Position numbers and translations under genes: made by a program. This document shows, one piece after another, positions 45,831 through 59,269 of a stretch of 64,000 bases of DNA (positions are counted from its first letter, which is position 1; each line of letters opens with the position of its first letter). Below the pieces are notes generated by a model. That model searched no databases and was not told where the DNA came from. It saw nothing but the letters and a program-made list of their open reading frames with translations. Source of the stretch: Triglochin maritima (Eukaryota; Streptophyta; Magnoliopsida; Alismatales; Juncaginaceae); contig OY821775.1 in assembly GCA_963682175.1 (NCBI GenBank), positions 12,806,501 to 12,870,500 of the forward strand, written 5' to 3'.

Positions 45831-46607
45831 TGGCGGACGAGTCACCGCTTTTCGAAGAGTATATATAGCTAGGAAGGCCTTCTTCAGCGTGGGGAGTAGG
45901 TACGTAAGTGCTAGATTTCGGAGTTACAACATCTTTCGATTATCCCCGTGTTTGTGTACATGTTTGTAGGCTTTGGTTTGTGACCAAAACCAAAGAATTT
46001 AGGACAGAGGGAATGAACACAACTTTGTTATGCATTATTTTTGAAATCTTCATCACAACTTGATTAGAAAGTGTACATTTTCATACGTATATTGATCGAG
46101 CATGTTGGATAATTAATGTCCCAAGGATGTGTGGCCATTTTTCTGTTGTATTGATAAGCTTTACTTGGTTTTGGTTAATTAAGGTGTGTCCCGGGTTTAG
46201 CCTTCAGGTGCACCTCAACGTCGAGAATATAACTTTGGATAAAACTAAATTAATGAGGAAATCGAAATTAACACCACAGAGATAATAAGTTTATGGTTGA
46301 ATTTTTGTTTTTACAAATTATATTAGAAAGGAAGTCTACAACTTTAATGTTGCAATATCCCGGCTGTTATGAGAAAGTGTCTCTTGATCTGGATCGAGAA
46401 CCATACAAACGACGTCTCACTTAAATTTAGTTTTAATTAGCTTTAAATACACATATATGTGACGCTAAAGTTCACTTTTTTGCGTGATTTGTTGCAGGAA
46501 GTTGGAGTGAATATGTCGCAGTACACAAACACAAAAGTTCTTACCTTTTTTTAGTTTCATAAATTGTTGATAAATCTTTTTATTGACAACATGAGTCTGT
46601 AGTTTTC

Positions 46608-49600
46608 ATGGCCTCCAATAGTGGTGAGATCGAAGAAGGAATGCCAAGCTGCAACAATGACGTAAGTATATATTGTACATGTTCATAGTCACAATCTCCT
46701 ACATAAAATCTTGCACATATTGTTATAACCAATATTTACCATGATTAAATATGTTATAGTTCATGTTGTTAACATATAATGATTAATTAAGAGATTGCTT
46801 CTCCAATTATATATATATTCACATGAATTCTCAGATAGATATGATGATAAGCCATTTCATTGACAACGACTTTCAAAGGCTCAGCCACACCTCTTCTTCG
46901 TCGGGTGGGAATCCTGCGGGCTCATATTTTGTTCCAAACAGCTTAAACACAACTACTACTAGTGCTAATCAAGCAACCCTTTTGCCTCTGCGAAGTTCAG
47001 AATTGGCCCAATATTCCACTCACACCCCTTTTAGCCCTCTCCAACTCCCAAACCCTAAACTTCTATTTCCCACAAGTGAAGATGCAACACTCACCCAAGC
47101 AATGATCGTGGTCCTTTCTAATTCAACCCAATTTAATCCTATCCATTCTCCTACGCGGTCCGCTTTCGGGCCTTACCGCCCGAAAATCCTTTCGAATATC
47201 GATGCTTCTAAGCCAAACCTGATCAAGGTTCTTCACTACATCTTGAGGGACATTCACAAGGTTGATTATGCTGCTCAAGAAGCACCGTCGACGAGTGCTA
47301 ATCAGATGCAACACGTGATATCGGAGCGCAAACGGCGCAAAATATTGAATGAGAGCTTTGAAGATCTCAGGTCGCTTCTCCCAAAGGGAACAAGGGTATG
47401 TTGAGAAAACAAATTGCTTCTCTTAATCTATCTATTGATAATACAGAGAGTCAGTTGTGTTCATTGTCTTTCACCTAAGTGTTTTTTTTATTTGTTTTGG
47501 CAATAAGTATAATAGTCATAATATCACATGACCGATTCAGTATTTCTCACCTGAGTACATGTATTTATATAATGGGCTTTTACTTGAAATTTAGCACATG
47601 TGATCACATCATGGTAATTAATCCTCTTTACAAAACATAAGAGAAATATGATTACCTTTTCATTAAGTACAATTATATTTACCTGTAGGAATCGACTTCA
47701 GAAGTTATAGCTAGCTTCCGAAACATAAGTTTTTAAAACGTCGTCTGGTTTCAAAGTAGAAGCAAGGAAGCAATTTTAAGTACAATTTTTAGGTTATATA
47801 TGGAAGTTTGTTTTATATTTTTTAAGTCGACCTGTATTATGTAAATATCTAATCCAGAAGTCGTTTCAAAAGTCTAATTCCCTGATTCCTTAAAATTTTC
47901 CACAAGCCCTTTCATCACCCTAATTAATTAAGAGCGATAATATGAGCCTTCCGATCGATATGCAACCTTGTTATACTTACATGCATCTTTTTTATCAACT
48001 AAATGGTGTATTATTTTCTAATACAGAAAGACAAAGCATCTATTTTAGAAACAACAAAAGAGTACATGAGGAGTTTAAGACTCCAAATAGCTGATCTCCA
48101 GGAGAAGAACAGAATGCTAGAGATGAGGCTTTCACCATGCAATGAAGCTGGTGAGGAATCTTATGCATCAGCACAAAGGGTTATGGTTGAAGTTAGGAAG
48201 GCAATGGAATCAACTTCTGCGCTCCAGAATATTGATGTCAGTATAACAGTCAAGGCAGAATGTGATATGATAGATTTATTGCTTCATATACTTGAATGTC
48301 TCAAGAAAATGGGAGATATCATATTAGTGTCAGTAGAAGCCAATGGCTACCCAAGGAAGTCCAACCATCCATGCAAGATAACAAGTTTGGCATTAAAAAT
48401 CCAGGTACGTACTCATCGATCTCTTTATTATTTTGTAGTCTACAAGGAATTGCTATTATTATTACTAAAACATTATCTTTCCACATTATTTTGGGGTTGC
48501 TATCTAGCTTCGCACTTTATTAACCATGATGAAGTTGGTGGTAACTAAACTCATAATGAGTAATATTAATATAGCTTTTTGGCAGCCACCTAAAGAAAAT
48601 CCTTAGTAAATAAATCATATCCAATTACGGGTACAAAAAAGGACCCAAGAAGTATTAAGTTTGTGTATCGTTGAAAACCTGTTGATTAAATCTTAACTTG
48701 GTATTGCATGTTCAATATGGAGGGTCAAACAATAAAAAGCTTCTCGTTAGCATGAGAAAGGATTGACGTAAGCTATTACCGTAAACCAAATTGTATCAAA
48801 AAATTCACTCAAGACTATATATATATTTATTATAGCATAATAACATATGTAATTATGTAAGGTATATAAAAAGATTGGGGAATTTTATTGATACCCTTCA
48901 AATGGACTCCAATATTACCAATACCCTTCAAATAAAGAGGTTATCACCAATGCCCTCAAATTTAAAATCTTCTTTCACCAATACCCTTCTATCAAATTTT
49001 CAACATAACCTTATGTTAACTTAACTTTTAAGAGTTGGGTTCCAAGTTTGTCCTTATTATTTCTTATAAATATATAAAAAACTAAATTTAAAGAATAATA
49101 GAAAAATAAGATGAAAAAATATTGTTCGGGTTCTTCTCAGTGCCTGTAAAAATTAAGTTCAGTCTATTATTTTTTTTATTTGTCATATTCGTTTTTGCAT
49201 ATTTTATTTGAATTTATATTTGATATTTATAAGAATTAACAATGGTAAAAATGTAATTTTAAGCATCAAGAGTGAACTTAATTGAAGTTTATGTTAAGAG
49301 AAATGAGAAAATGGTATAGGTGAAAGAGAATTTAAAATTGGAGGGTATTAGTGAAATAATACTTGAAATTGAAGGATACAAATGATAGCCTTTTTAATTG
49401 AAGGATTTTCGTGATATTGAAGTTCATTTGAAGGGTCTACATTGTAGTACGTACATATATATAATATACATTTGTGATCTACATATATATTGAAAAGAGT
49501 AGTGTGTGATATTCGTGATCTAAATATATATAATTGAAGGGTACAATGTGATATTCGTGATCTAAATTGTAGTGCATACATGTATATAATTGAGTGGTGT

Positions 49601-49878
49601 TGATGTTCTAAATAAGCAATAACATATATAATATTAGAAATTGAAATAGCACATGTATGCATGGTGGATTGGTGGCGTTCTTTGCTATCCGAAAACTTCA
49701 AACTTGACATGCATATTTTTAGTCCAAACAAAACAGCCTTTTGATGTTGTTGTAAATTCCATATATACAGAAGCCAGACAGCGATTGGGACGAGAAGAGG
49801 TTGAAAGAGGCTATCAAATTAAGAGTTGATGAGTTATTTCCCCAATTGGCAACTCAGGCAGGCCGGCCCCATGATTGA
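46608..49878 (+). CDS. bHLH041: bHLH transcription factor, bHLH041-like (5' end doubtful)
   Basis: A DNA-binding transcription factor of the plant bHLH041 group. Four exons fit: 46608-46661, 46835-47395, 48027-48404, 49771-49878, giving 366 codons from the first ATG. The opening words SNSGEIEEGMPS match an internal stretch of relatives (a SGEIE(L/E)GM motif), so this ATG is probably not the original start. The exon likely begins at an acceptor (TGTAG, 46,602) and an upstream exon is expected. The bHLH basic region and helix 1 are MQHVISERKRRKILNESFED (from about residue 176; His, Glu and Arg needed for E-box contact are present), with LLPKGTR, then helix 2 and a zipper (KDKASILETTKEYMRSLRLQ). 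An ACT-like C-terminal fold follows (SITVKAECDMIDLLLHILEC), then LKEAIKLRVDELFPQLA. If the degenerate exon 1 is truly lost, this is a truncated gene or pseudogene. Confidence 0.8.
48885..49445. mobile_element. Inverted-repeat MITE in the last intron of the bHLH gene
   Basis: The ends are inverted over about 120 bp: left ATACCCTTCAAATGGACTCC, AATACCCTTCAAATAAAGAG and TATCACCAATGCCCTC; right, as reverse complement, GACCCTTCAAATGAACTTCA, CCTTCAATTAAAAAGGCTAT and so on. Each arm itself holds three to four copies of (A/G)CCCTTCAA spaced about 30 bp apart. It has no ORF. A target duplication was not fixed. Confidence 0.65.
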
Positions 49879-50400
49879 CATGGAGTTGGCTCATCTTCTT
49901 TGACCATACTCTCCAACCTTTGAGTTTGCTTCCCAACATCCGGACCACGTACAACTTCGTTGATGCTTCATGGCGTCAATCCAGGTGGCAATGGAGAAAG
50001 AGTGTCTACTACCGCGTCGAGGATATATGGATGTGATCAGGCCAACGCTTTCGGCTCATTAATTAGCATGATCATTGATTAACGAAGTAATACACGTAGC
50101 AATACGAGACTAATTGTGTTTAAGTACGTGCGATGCTATTTTGCTCGTTGGATCCTTCAACGCCATTCTGTTTTGCGTTTACACTGAGTGTTGTTATGTT
50201 ATTATGTTGATTACTGTCTTAGTCTTGTTATTTTACTTCAGACGGCAGAATTGATCGAGCTAATGAGAGTATATTGAACTACCCGTTTGCTTCGTTTGGT
50301 ACGTACAAATTCTAATAGATAAAAATTGTGGCAGTGGTACAGTTGGATGGAAATACAAATGAAAACTCATCGTGCTCTTGATTGTATTAAGCCATAAGCG

Positions 50401-51454
50401 CAGGGGTGGAACTGAAGCCCCACCTTAATTTCTTCAAACTTTAAAAGGTAGTAGTATCCTGTGGAACCAAGTAGAGTATATGAGGGTTGAAGCCCACCCC
50501 AAATTTTGTAAATTTTCAATGAAGTAATATTTTATTACTATGTAGTATCTAGTATAAATAGTTTCGTAAGTTATATAAATTTGATTTTATTAGATTTTTA
50601 AATTCCCAATTTCAAATGCATTAAGGAATTATAAGTTATTACATAAATATAAATAATAATAATAATAAATAAATAAATATGTCAAATTTTCTATTCATAT
50701 AACAAAAATGGTGAGATTACAAGAATCAAGATTAATTACCGAACCATAAGAACCAAAACCCTCTTACTTCTAAATTTTTCATCTTCCTTATTATTTTTTC
50801 TTCTGTTATTCACATTCTCACCTAAACGAAAAATTCTAACCGTATTTTCGCGACTAGCAAACACCAACACGCTCTGCTAGTTTTCTTCATCTTCCTATAG
50901 TTCACAACGTATACACAACAAATATACTTTTAATTTAAACTCACAACATGGTCGGAATCCCCAATTATGATTTATATATATATCTTAGTATCTCACTATC
51001 TCAACGTTGTGATTTTTAGTTACATCTAAGATTTTTAATTTGGAGCTTCAGACTAACATGTGTAGTGGCATGCACCGATTAGTGATCAATTAAGATTTTT
51101 TATTGTTTTCTTAACTTTTAGCTCAATTAAATCAAATATTATACTTGTTTTTACAGTTTCAAGTCCAATCGACAACATTCTAAATTTTGTTTACTTTTTC
51201 ATCGCTTATATTGAACGAGGGATCGTTGGATGAATGACAGCTCAATAGCTACTATTGAGTAAGTTTTTTTTGTTAAGTTAGCAGAGGCACAATCATATAT
51301 CATTTTCAAAATATATGAAAAATATGTCATGGTCAATTGCAGGTTTTTGTAGAAAAAATATATAGTAATCTTTTTATAGAAAATTGTAACTTTTGAACCA
51401 CATACATGATAATAAAAAAATCTTAATTTAAGCCCCGCCCCGATACCGCCACTG
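50401..51454. mobile_element. Non-autonomous hAT element, 8-bp duplication
   Basis: The left end CAGGGGTGGAACTGAAGCCC and the right end (reverse complement CAGTGGCGGTATCGGGGCGG) are the typical CAG(G/T)GGCGG ends of plant hAT elements. The flanking 8 bp are CATAAGCG (50,393-50,400) and CATAAACG (51,455-51,462), a duplication with one mismatch. No transposase ORF is present in the 1,054 bp. It lies between the bHLH gene and the 3' end of the thioredoxin gene. Confidence 0.8.
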
Positions 51455-51596
51455 CATAAACGAATAGGAACAAGGTAAAGAAAGTAAAAAAGAGAAATGC
51501 ATAATTTCCTTCACAACTTGCAAGCTGGTGAGTGATAGCATTTCTAACTTCTACGCATCTAATAACATATACAAAAGCAAATATCTTCAGAAGCTC

Positions 51597-54500
51597 CTAT
51601 TTGGAGCTTGCTTTTGCAGGGTTGTTGCTCTTCGGAAATGGGCCATCTACAAGGTTTAGGTCTCCAACGCCAACAGGGGGACCAATGCTACAGCGTGGTG
51701 TGTTATGTTTCACTATAGCATCCTTTATTTTCTGAAACTGCACGTTTCGAAAAGCCAAAAAATGAGCCAAGCGTATCCAATGGTTGACAACCGGAAATTT
51801 GCTTGCTCATGGTGTCAAACAACTTACATTGAGCATGTATAAATTTGCACAATAGGAATTCACGTGTAAGCGTCCAACTCAATAAAGATACTTAAAATCT
51901 TATAAGTCACAAGATTAGTCTAAATTGTCTATAAGAGGTTATTCTCAACACGTTCTAGGCACGTGGCAACTCATAAGTCTAGATGTGTATATTAAAAGAT
52001 GGGTAAGAGTGTTAGGTGGGCCGTTGGGCATTTTGGCTATAGTATCGTAATAAATTGTGGGTGTCGTATTCAAAACTAATTGATAATAAGTAGAGATAAT
52101 CCAAAGTCCAATAAGTCATAAGAATAGTCTAAAACGTCAAATGTGGGACTATTCTCAACAAAATAAATCTATCTGAATCACCAAGTTTTTTTTTGCAAGG
52201 TTGATTGGCATGGGTAAGGTTGTGTTGACTATGTACGTTTCACTTGCCTTGTACAAAATGGGAGCCTTTTTTGAGGCGTCAGGGTAACGTTGATGTATGA
52301 TCAACTGGTTTCTTATCCTACCAAATGATATTGTTGCATCCAATCAGTAAGACAAAGCACATAGATGAAGTTAATAAAACTATCTTGACCATAAAACTTC
52401 TAAAAGATATTAAGTCATGCATAATAGGGCCCTGTAGGAATTTCTCAGAGACCATTGTCTTCTTGGAGGGAAGTGTCTAGCAGTCAGCATTGCACCAACC
52501 TAGGATGCCTTATCATTTAACTAGACTTGCTTCCAATAACCTAGTCCAGGAAGTCGAGATCAATCTCCTTATCTTATTGCAAGCCCAACACACAAAAAAA
52601 TCCAAAAAACATGCAACCTTATACTTATTTTTCTTATGCTGGTCACTGAATGCATACTATTGACATGTGAGATGTACCTTTAGGTGTCACTGTCCATATC
52701 AGTGATTTCAGAAATGAATCACCTAGCATCAATGTCCTGAACAAAAACTTTGGTCGCAAATCGACGTCTTACGAAAGGTAGGAGAGGAGAAATTTTGGTT
52801 TAACTGTCATTCCTAAAGGCCGAACTTGTGACTTCTAGTACAAGAAGTGCAACGTGTGCTAATGAACCATCCCACAGTGTTCATGAGTATACTATACCTG
52901 ACAGGCTACTAAAAAGTATTTTTATGTAAACACCATCAATCATTAACACTGAAATCTAAATAAAAAATGAGTATTTGCTATATTGTCAGTAAACCTCTGT
53001 CATGGTGTATCTTGTAACATGACATGAGTGACTATTCCTAATTGGAGCATCTCATACTTCATCAAGAGTATGCAAGACAACAATCGTCTTATATGAGGTT
53101 TTCTTCATTAGTGGAATATCATGGTTTGGCAGAGATAATATAATGTAAGGGTGTTAAAAATTACACAAATATCATTTTGAACTTAAACAACCGTAATTGA
53201 TTTAAAAGTAACAATAAAAAAATCATACTAGGTGAAATAGATCAAGGGAAAACACTCACCTTTGCAAAAGAGCACGAAAAGGACTCCAACTGACCATCTG
53301 CACCACGATAAAAATGAAAATAAGGGAGCACCCTCACATTTAGCCTTTTGCACATTGGCTTGTTCGCATCAAAATCCACTTTCACAAATAAGATATCTGG
53401 ATGCTCTTGAGCTGTCCTGCAAAGCTGAAAAACAGATAGAAATTCTAAAAGAGTGATGATAGTGCGAAATACTGACTAGATAAATGCAACGATTGGAAAT
53501 TATCAGTTCTCGTGCTTAACAACATATAGAAAGATTAAACTAATGTCCAAATGGACAGTAATAATTGGAAGTTACAGGTGAATAGCTTTTAAAGGCTTTT
53601 AAGTCAAAGTATATGTAGGAAATATACATCACTTAGTTTGAAGGGGAAGGAAAAGATTGAAATCTCTTGGCTGAGAGGGAGAAAGAGCTAGATGCAAAAG
53701 TAGAGTTACTAAGAGTGCAGTAACATGCATGTAACCATCAAGTGCAGTAGAAATCTGTCAGTAGACAAGAGGACATTACAAAAACGAGACGGTCATAGTG
53801 GCAAGCAATGCCATCACTGTAAGGAGACAAAAGATAAGCAAAAATGTATTTCAAAATATGAAATATGAAAAATGGTGTTTTGAATCTGGGATTTTGGCTA
53901 AAGTATGTAGATTGCCGATGAATATGACCATGTCCGTAAAGGATATAATACCTTCAACACTTTGTATGAATAAAAACTAAAATACTTCTTCGTTTTAGGA
54001 ACATTTTGTAAATGAAGAGGGAATAATTACCTTAGGAAACAACGCTCGACAAGAAGCACACCATGTTCCATAAAACTCAACTATGACAAGTGTATCACCC
54101 GCTTGGCTTAAAATACTTATAAACTCTTCCGTTGAGTGTGCATCGATCATATTTGGACCAACATTTTTTCCCCACCAATTTGAGCCATCACTTTCAGCAA
54201 CTGCATGTAGCTGAGTGGAAGAACGATAAGATTGATCAAATTAACATTGATGGCTGCACAGGCTTCAAAAGCAAATGCAAAAATAAATGATCAAGAGATA
54301 ATGTTCGTGTTTGTGTGTATTTTTGTTTTCTTACTACTGCCTGGATATATGCAGAAAAAATATGCATACAGTAACATCTGTAGGCTTAACAAAGTACAAT
54401 AACCATTCAATTACGATAACACTTGAAATGTCATAGGCACAGAACACACAAATGTAACCATAATCTATGCACTGCAAATATACCATAACCAAAAAAAATC

Positions 54501-55489
54501 AACATAGTAATCTGTAATTATACATGGATACATTAAATTCATAGTTTGAAGCAGCAGCAGGTGCACGTATAAGTTACAACTACAATCATTAGTAGGATTC
54601 CAATTTTTCATTACTAACTGCTATTTGTTAAAACATCTTGTTAGTCATGACATACAAAGGGACCTTCAATCTCGATTTAACAAGTAATCATGTCACACCG
54701 CTCTTTTGTACTTGTACCGGAAATGTTGGGCCCATCGCACAAAGAGTAAATTGATGAGAATTTACTATTTTGGAATGATAATAGCCAAATAGTTTTGATA
54801 CAACGAAATTGTCATACCACAAAAGCAACTTCAACAATCAATCTTACAAGTAAGAAACTATTGAGTGCTTAAAACAGATATCTCATTTTGGTGTAGAAAC
54901 TCAATAAATCATGTCCAACGTTTCCTTTTTCTCATCGAATTGCAACTTATTCACTTTCACGTTCATTTCTCATAAATTATAAACTCGTGTTAAATCGGCA
55001 TAATCAAGTCACTAATTTGTATCTTATCATAAATCATACGTTTGCTAAACAAAACCACTAAGTGTGATTAGTTTGGAGGAAGCGGTAAAAATTCAGGACT
55101 CAATTCCATGACTTCCTTAGAAATTAGAGTGAAAGTGTGGGAAATCATTAACAATGCAATTTCATAAGATTTTGGAACTCACAGTAATCAATTCCCATAA
55201 TTATTTTAAGTTTTTATGCAAACCAATTATCAAAAAACGATTTTATAAATCAATTCCCCTACTTCCAAATTGAGTTCCTCCAAACCAACGGAACAGAACG
55301 GCAGGCACAAATATATACCTTCAAACCGCCGAATCTCGCCGCCCCACGCTGCCGTCCGAACACCACGGCGACGGAATCGGAATCGGAATCGGAGAGCTTC
55401 CGTGGAGACCTAGACCGAACGGGATTAGACGAAGAAGGGGCAAAGAGCGGAGTCCGGGAAGAGGAGAGATGGAGTAGGAGATTGGCCAT
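51597..55489 (-). CDS. ACHT: Atypical Cys/His-rich thioredoxin, chloroplast (ACHT1/2 type)
   Basis: A plastid thioredoxin that moves disulfide bonds onto target enzymes. The ACHT group is known to take part in oxidative (dark or low-light) regulation through 2-Cys peroxiredoxin. Four exons: 55489-55319, 54210-54031, 53424-53260, 51737-51597, all phase 0, 218 residues. Residues 1-57 are Ser/Arg-rich without acidic residues at the start ([20 protein letters not shown]), as in a transit peptide. [20 protein letters not shown] leads into the fold, and the active site is WCASC at 107-111 ([13 protein letters not shown]), the ACHT/TRXL2 variant of WCGPC. The cis-Pro is at 151 ([10 protein letters not shown]). 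The end reads [20 protein letters not shown], then [13 protein letters not shown]. The long introns hold only AT-rich sequence. The gene looks intact. Confidence 0.93.
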
Positions 55490-56870
55490 TGGTTATGGGA
55501 GTGTGGCGGTTACAGAGCGAGCGGTGAGGTTAGGCGAGTGGGTGGTCCATGGGAAGGGTCTGGTGCTCCGCCCGGCGGGATGTGGTGCTCCGCCTGGATT
55601 GGAGTTGGGAAAGGAAGAAGAGATGATGGTGGTGGTTGTGGGAGTGGGAAACGTACTGGTGTTTTAATTGTGGATTACGTTTGTTGCGGGAAATGTTAAA
55701 CCGGTTCGCGTTATCCGGTCCGGTTTACGTGCTAATTTGACAACCACTCTCCAATGTAACTCGACTAGTAGTAGTAGGCATAAAAGTGGTCCGGATGATA
55801 TCCATAATATATTTGAATCTGTTTAATAGATATAGTCACTAAATATATGTCTTTCAAATGCGGTACTGAATATGGTGATGATAGAAATAAAAATGTATAA
55901 GATAATATTTGATTCATATTTGTATCTAAATTCTTAATTTTTTCAAGATTTTTCATAAATTTATAAGTGAAAATCATAATATCTCATACATATATGTATT
56001 CAACTGTTGTCTGGGTATGTTTAAGGCTGAATATAGTTATGTACTATAAAAATTGAAAAATAACTACATCCATATTCGTTATATAAATTTAGTACAAATA
56101 TAGTGAAGACGATATACACTTCGTATTTGAATCGTTTTCGGCCCTAACTACAAGCATGTCATGAATACAACAAGGTTATGGTCCGTCATCGTGGATTCGA
56201 CTGGTCATCTCAAATTTGTACATCTTCTCAATTGGTCATCGGTACTGCTGGGTGTGGCCTTGTGGGACAAGTTGAGAGAATTTTGATTAGGCCGATTTTT
56301 CTTCCTTTTTCTGTCTACTGTTATAAACATTCTAATCTCATCATTTAAGTCTAGTTATCAACAAACTAAGAGGTGTAAGTAAGCCGAGCTAAGCCGAGCC
56401 ATGTAATTTTTTTGTTGAGTTTGGTTTGAATTCCTATCAAATATCAATCATTTTTCTATTGACTATCAACTTGAATAAAGGGCTCAAGCCGGGCTGAGTC
56501 GACTCTTTCTGTGTTCGCCACATCGACTTTACATGGCCGATTTGGACTAGATAAATATTTTAGTTTATTAAATTATTAACAAAGAATCAGTATTACAATG
56601 TTATAGCAAAATTTTAGTATGTACAACGCATAAGATGTTTTACATTGCGTACGGATTGATCGCGCGCGTATTCTGTGTCGCAAGGATCGGCTAATGCCAA
56701 TGAGGCTCGGCCTTTTGTACTGGACCTAGTTGATGACGGCTTTAGTCTTTTATGAATTAAGCTTGTTCTTGGCAGGCTTAAATACAAAATGCAAACAGCA
56801 AAGTTGAACGGTTGTTTAAGTTATATATGAGATAACATTTTGGTTCATATTTCGACTAATATTTATGCGG
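55490..56870. other. ACHT upstream region and MITE fragments
   Basis: Bases 55,490-55,680 are a G-rich leader/promoter side; the plus-strand open frame here is a shadow. At about 55,775-56,143 lies a probable hAT-like MITE (AGGCATAAAAGTGGTCCGGA at the left; TTCGGCCCT at the right), but no clean duplication was found. About 56,372-56,540 contains AGCCGAGCTAAGCCGAGCC and GGGCTCAAGCCGGGCTGAG, a common plant MITE fragment. No gene is seen. Confidence 0.45.
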
Positions 56871-57229
56871 AGGGATCATTATCCTTGAATTTTGTCAACA
56901 CATGGTTGCAGTTGATGATAAAATTAAAAACTCCAAATTAACAATTCAAACCATAGATTACGATCTACAACATATGTTTAGTACTGTAAATTAAAAATGT
57001 CGAAAATCATATTTAGAGATGTAAAAAGGACATGCTACATTCGTTAAAAAAATTGATTTGTAGATTTTATATGTAACGATTTATCAAATTTTATGATTTT
57101 CGATATCATTAATATACTTATGTTGTAGATCAAAATCTACAATTTGAAATTTTAATTTGGAATCTAGATTTGATTTTATTTTCAAATGTAATCGTGTCAA
57201 CAAAATTTAAAAGTAGTAGATCCCTCCTC
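56871..57229. mobile_element. Inverted-repeat MITE with GGAGGGATC ends
   Basis: The left GGAGGGATCATTATCC, then GAATTTTGTCAACACA and CCAAATTAACAATTCAAA, corresponds to the reverse complement of the right arm (GAGGGATCTACTACTTTTAA, ATTTTGTTGACACGATTACA, CCAAATTAAAATTTCAAATT). The arms are about 150 bp each. It is non-coding. The duplication was not resolved. Confidence 0.65.
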
Positions 57230-57989
57230 AATATATATAGCTTGTAAGTATTAGATCATAGTGTCTCCTTTTTCGGAGAAAACTCTCTCAAAAGAATATT
57301 AGACGTTAGTAACTTGTTCGGAAGAGCGCTGCACAAGCTGGAGTTAACAAAGAAAGCTGGATGACCTAAGATTAAAGGGCGTACTTGAGATTACAAAAAA
57401 TCACGACAAACAACTATCTACAAGATTAAGGGCGTACTTGAGTCTAGAAAGGTGTATATTTAGTATTGCTCGAGCTTTATTACCGAACATTTGGAACATG
57501 CAGACAAACGGTCCGAACCAGACGTTTCAGAGCACCCTTAACGGGTGCTCTACGCCCGGGCAGCCCTCCCTTAACGGGAGGGCGCGCCCTGGGCGGGGGG
57601 CCACGTGCCCCCCCCCCCCCCCCCCCCCCCCCCAATTCGTCCGTTTTTTTTGGGTTTTTTTAAAGATAAAAATTATTTATATATAATTAGGATAATGTAT
57701 TAATTAGGTAAATTGAATTGAATTAATTAGGTATTGAAAAATAATTGTAAAAATATTTTATGATTAATTTATTTTTTTGACTTATTTAGATTAAAATAAA
57801 ATTAAAAAATCATAAACAAATTAAGAAATAGTAGTACAATACTCATACACTTCGAAAACAAAATACAATACAAATACAGAATACAAAATACAACTGAAAT
57901 AAGGAAAGGAAAGACAATCATCCTATGGATACGGAATTTAAAAAACCAAAATACTGATAAAGTACCACAGATATTGAAAACATAAACAC

Positions 57990-59185
57990 CTACAGATATC
58001 CTTGTGTTTTAGCCCACTCCTTGAGTTCAGCAAGTGTTTCTTTATCGAACTCGTGCTTGTTTTCCTTCTTCATTAGAGCGAAGAGGACATCAAGTTTCTT
58101 GCTGTTCAGTTCCCTTTGGAAATTCGCCTCAGCTTTGATGTGTTTCCTCTCCATTTGTTCTTCGTAACGCAAATACTTTTCATCTTTCACTTTTGCGCTA
58201 TATTCAATTTGTTTCCCCAGTTCTAACATATCAGGATCAAGTTGTGCCTGAAATTGTTGTTTCCCCTTCTTCTTTTTTTGGCTTTTTTAACACCTTCAGG
58301 ACGAGAACATGTTTCGAACACCATTTTATCTGCTGACGGTGTTGCGTTACTCTCATCGTCGTCGGTGCTTTTTCTTTTCCCGCTGGTAAAACTCTCCGGA
58401 CTTTCTGCAGCGACGTTTCCGGTGGGAAGTCCAAGCGCAACAGACTCCCATTTAGGGTATCTGCGTAACAAAAGCCAAACATGCATGAACTGGAATTTGG
58501 CGTTGTGTGTTCGTTCGTAGATGATGTGCGCTTCATGGATGACATCGTCCTCGTTGTAACCGCTTCTCTTCCTCCGCACCGCCTGGTCGAAGCAACCGAC
58601 CCATTGGTTCACAGATGGCAATGTACGCCTTCATCGCCTCTTCAAAGATTCATCGTTACGCTCTACTACACCTGGCTCGCCTGAGTCATTGTAGATGCGC
58701 TCCACACGTTTCCAGAAGGACTTCATTTTTTGGTTTGTCCCAACCACAACATCGCCACTGACAGCCATGTAAGCCGAGACGAGTCGTTGATCATCTTGTG
58801 CGGACCACGATTTTTGTGACCTCATCGTCGCGGTTTTGCGTGTTCCCTCGGTCGCGGTTTCGTCATTCACATCAGCTGTATAGCGACTTGCATTTCCACT
58901 ACTTTCGTCACTTAGGAGGCGAGTATACATACCCATTGGGAATTGAGTTTGCCCTTCTTCCTGAGTTGGCGGTTGGTATTGATTGTGTGGGTAGAACCCT
59001 GGGTGTGGTAAAAATTGGCTTTGGTGGGACGGGTGGAATCCTGGTTGTGTGGTAAATTGGCTTTGGTATAACGGGTGGAATCCTGGTTGTGGAACATTTT
59101 GGTAAGGGAAAAAGTATTGGCTTGGGGGTGGACGACGTGGAGATCGTCGGTAATCTGGTGAACCATTGCCTTCTGAAGATGACAT
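57990..59185 (-). CDS. Harbinger-associated Myb/SANT-like, NAM-like protein (possibly broken)
   Basis: Reading down the minus strand from 59,185: a Gln/Pro-rich N-terminus with repeats (QPGFHPLYQSQFTT, QPGFHPSHQSQFLP, HPGFYPHNQYQPPT), then a trihelix/SANT-like region (SWSAQDDQRLVSAYMAVSGD, GTNQKMKSFWKRVERIYND), RWKRCMPSVNQWVGCFDQAV-like sequence and FMHVWLLLRRYPKWESVALG. After a basic patch comes a coiled C-terminus (EEQMERKHIKAEANFQREL) ending FDKETLAELKEWAKTQGYL. This is the protein type often labelled glutathione S-transferase T3-like or NAM-associated, which in PIF/Harbinger elements is the DNA-binding partner of the transposase. Frame changes near 58,630 (ESLKRR to CMPSVN) and near 58,240 may be small introns or frameshifts; I could not decide. 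If frameshifts, it is a pseudogene. Confidence 0.72.
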
Positions 59186-59269
59186 TGTGAGTAGAGAGTA
59201 GAGGTGAGTAGAGAATTATTGTGGAAGAAGTAAGATTGGAATAGAGGTGAGTATAGAATATATATTGAA

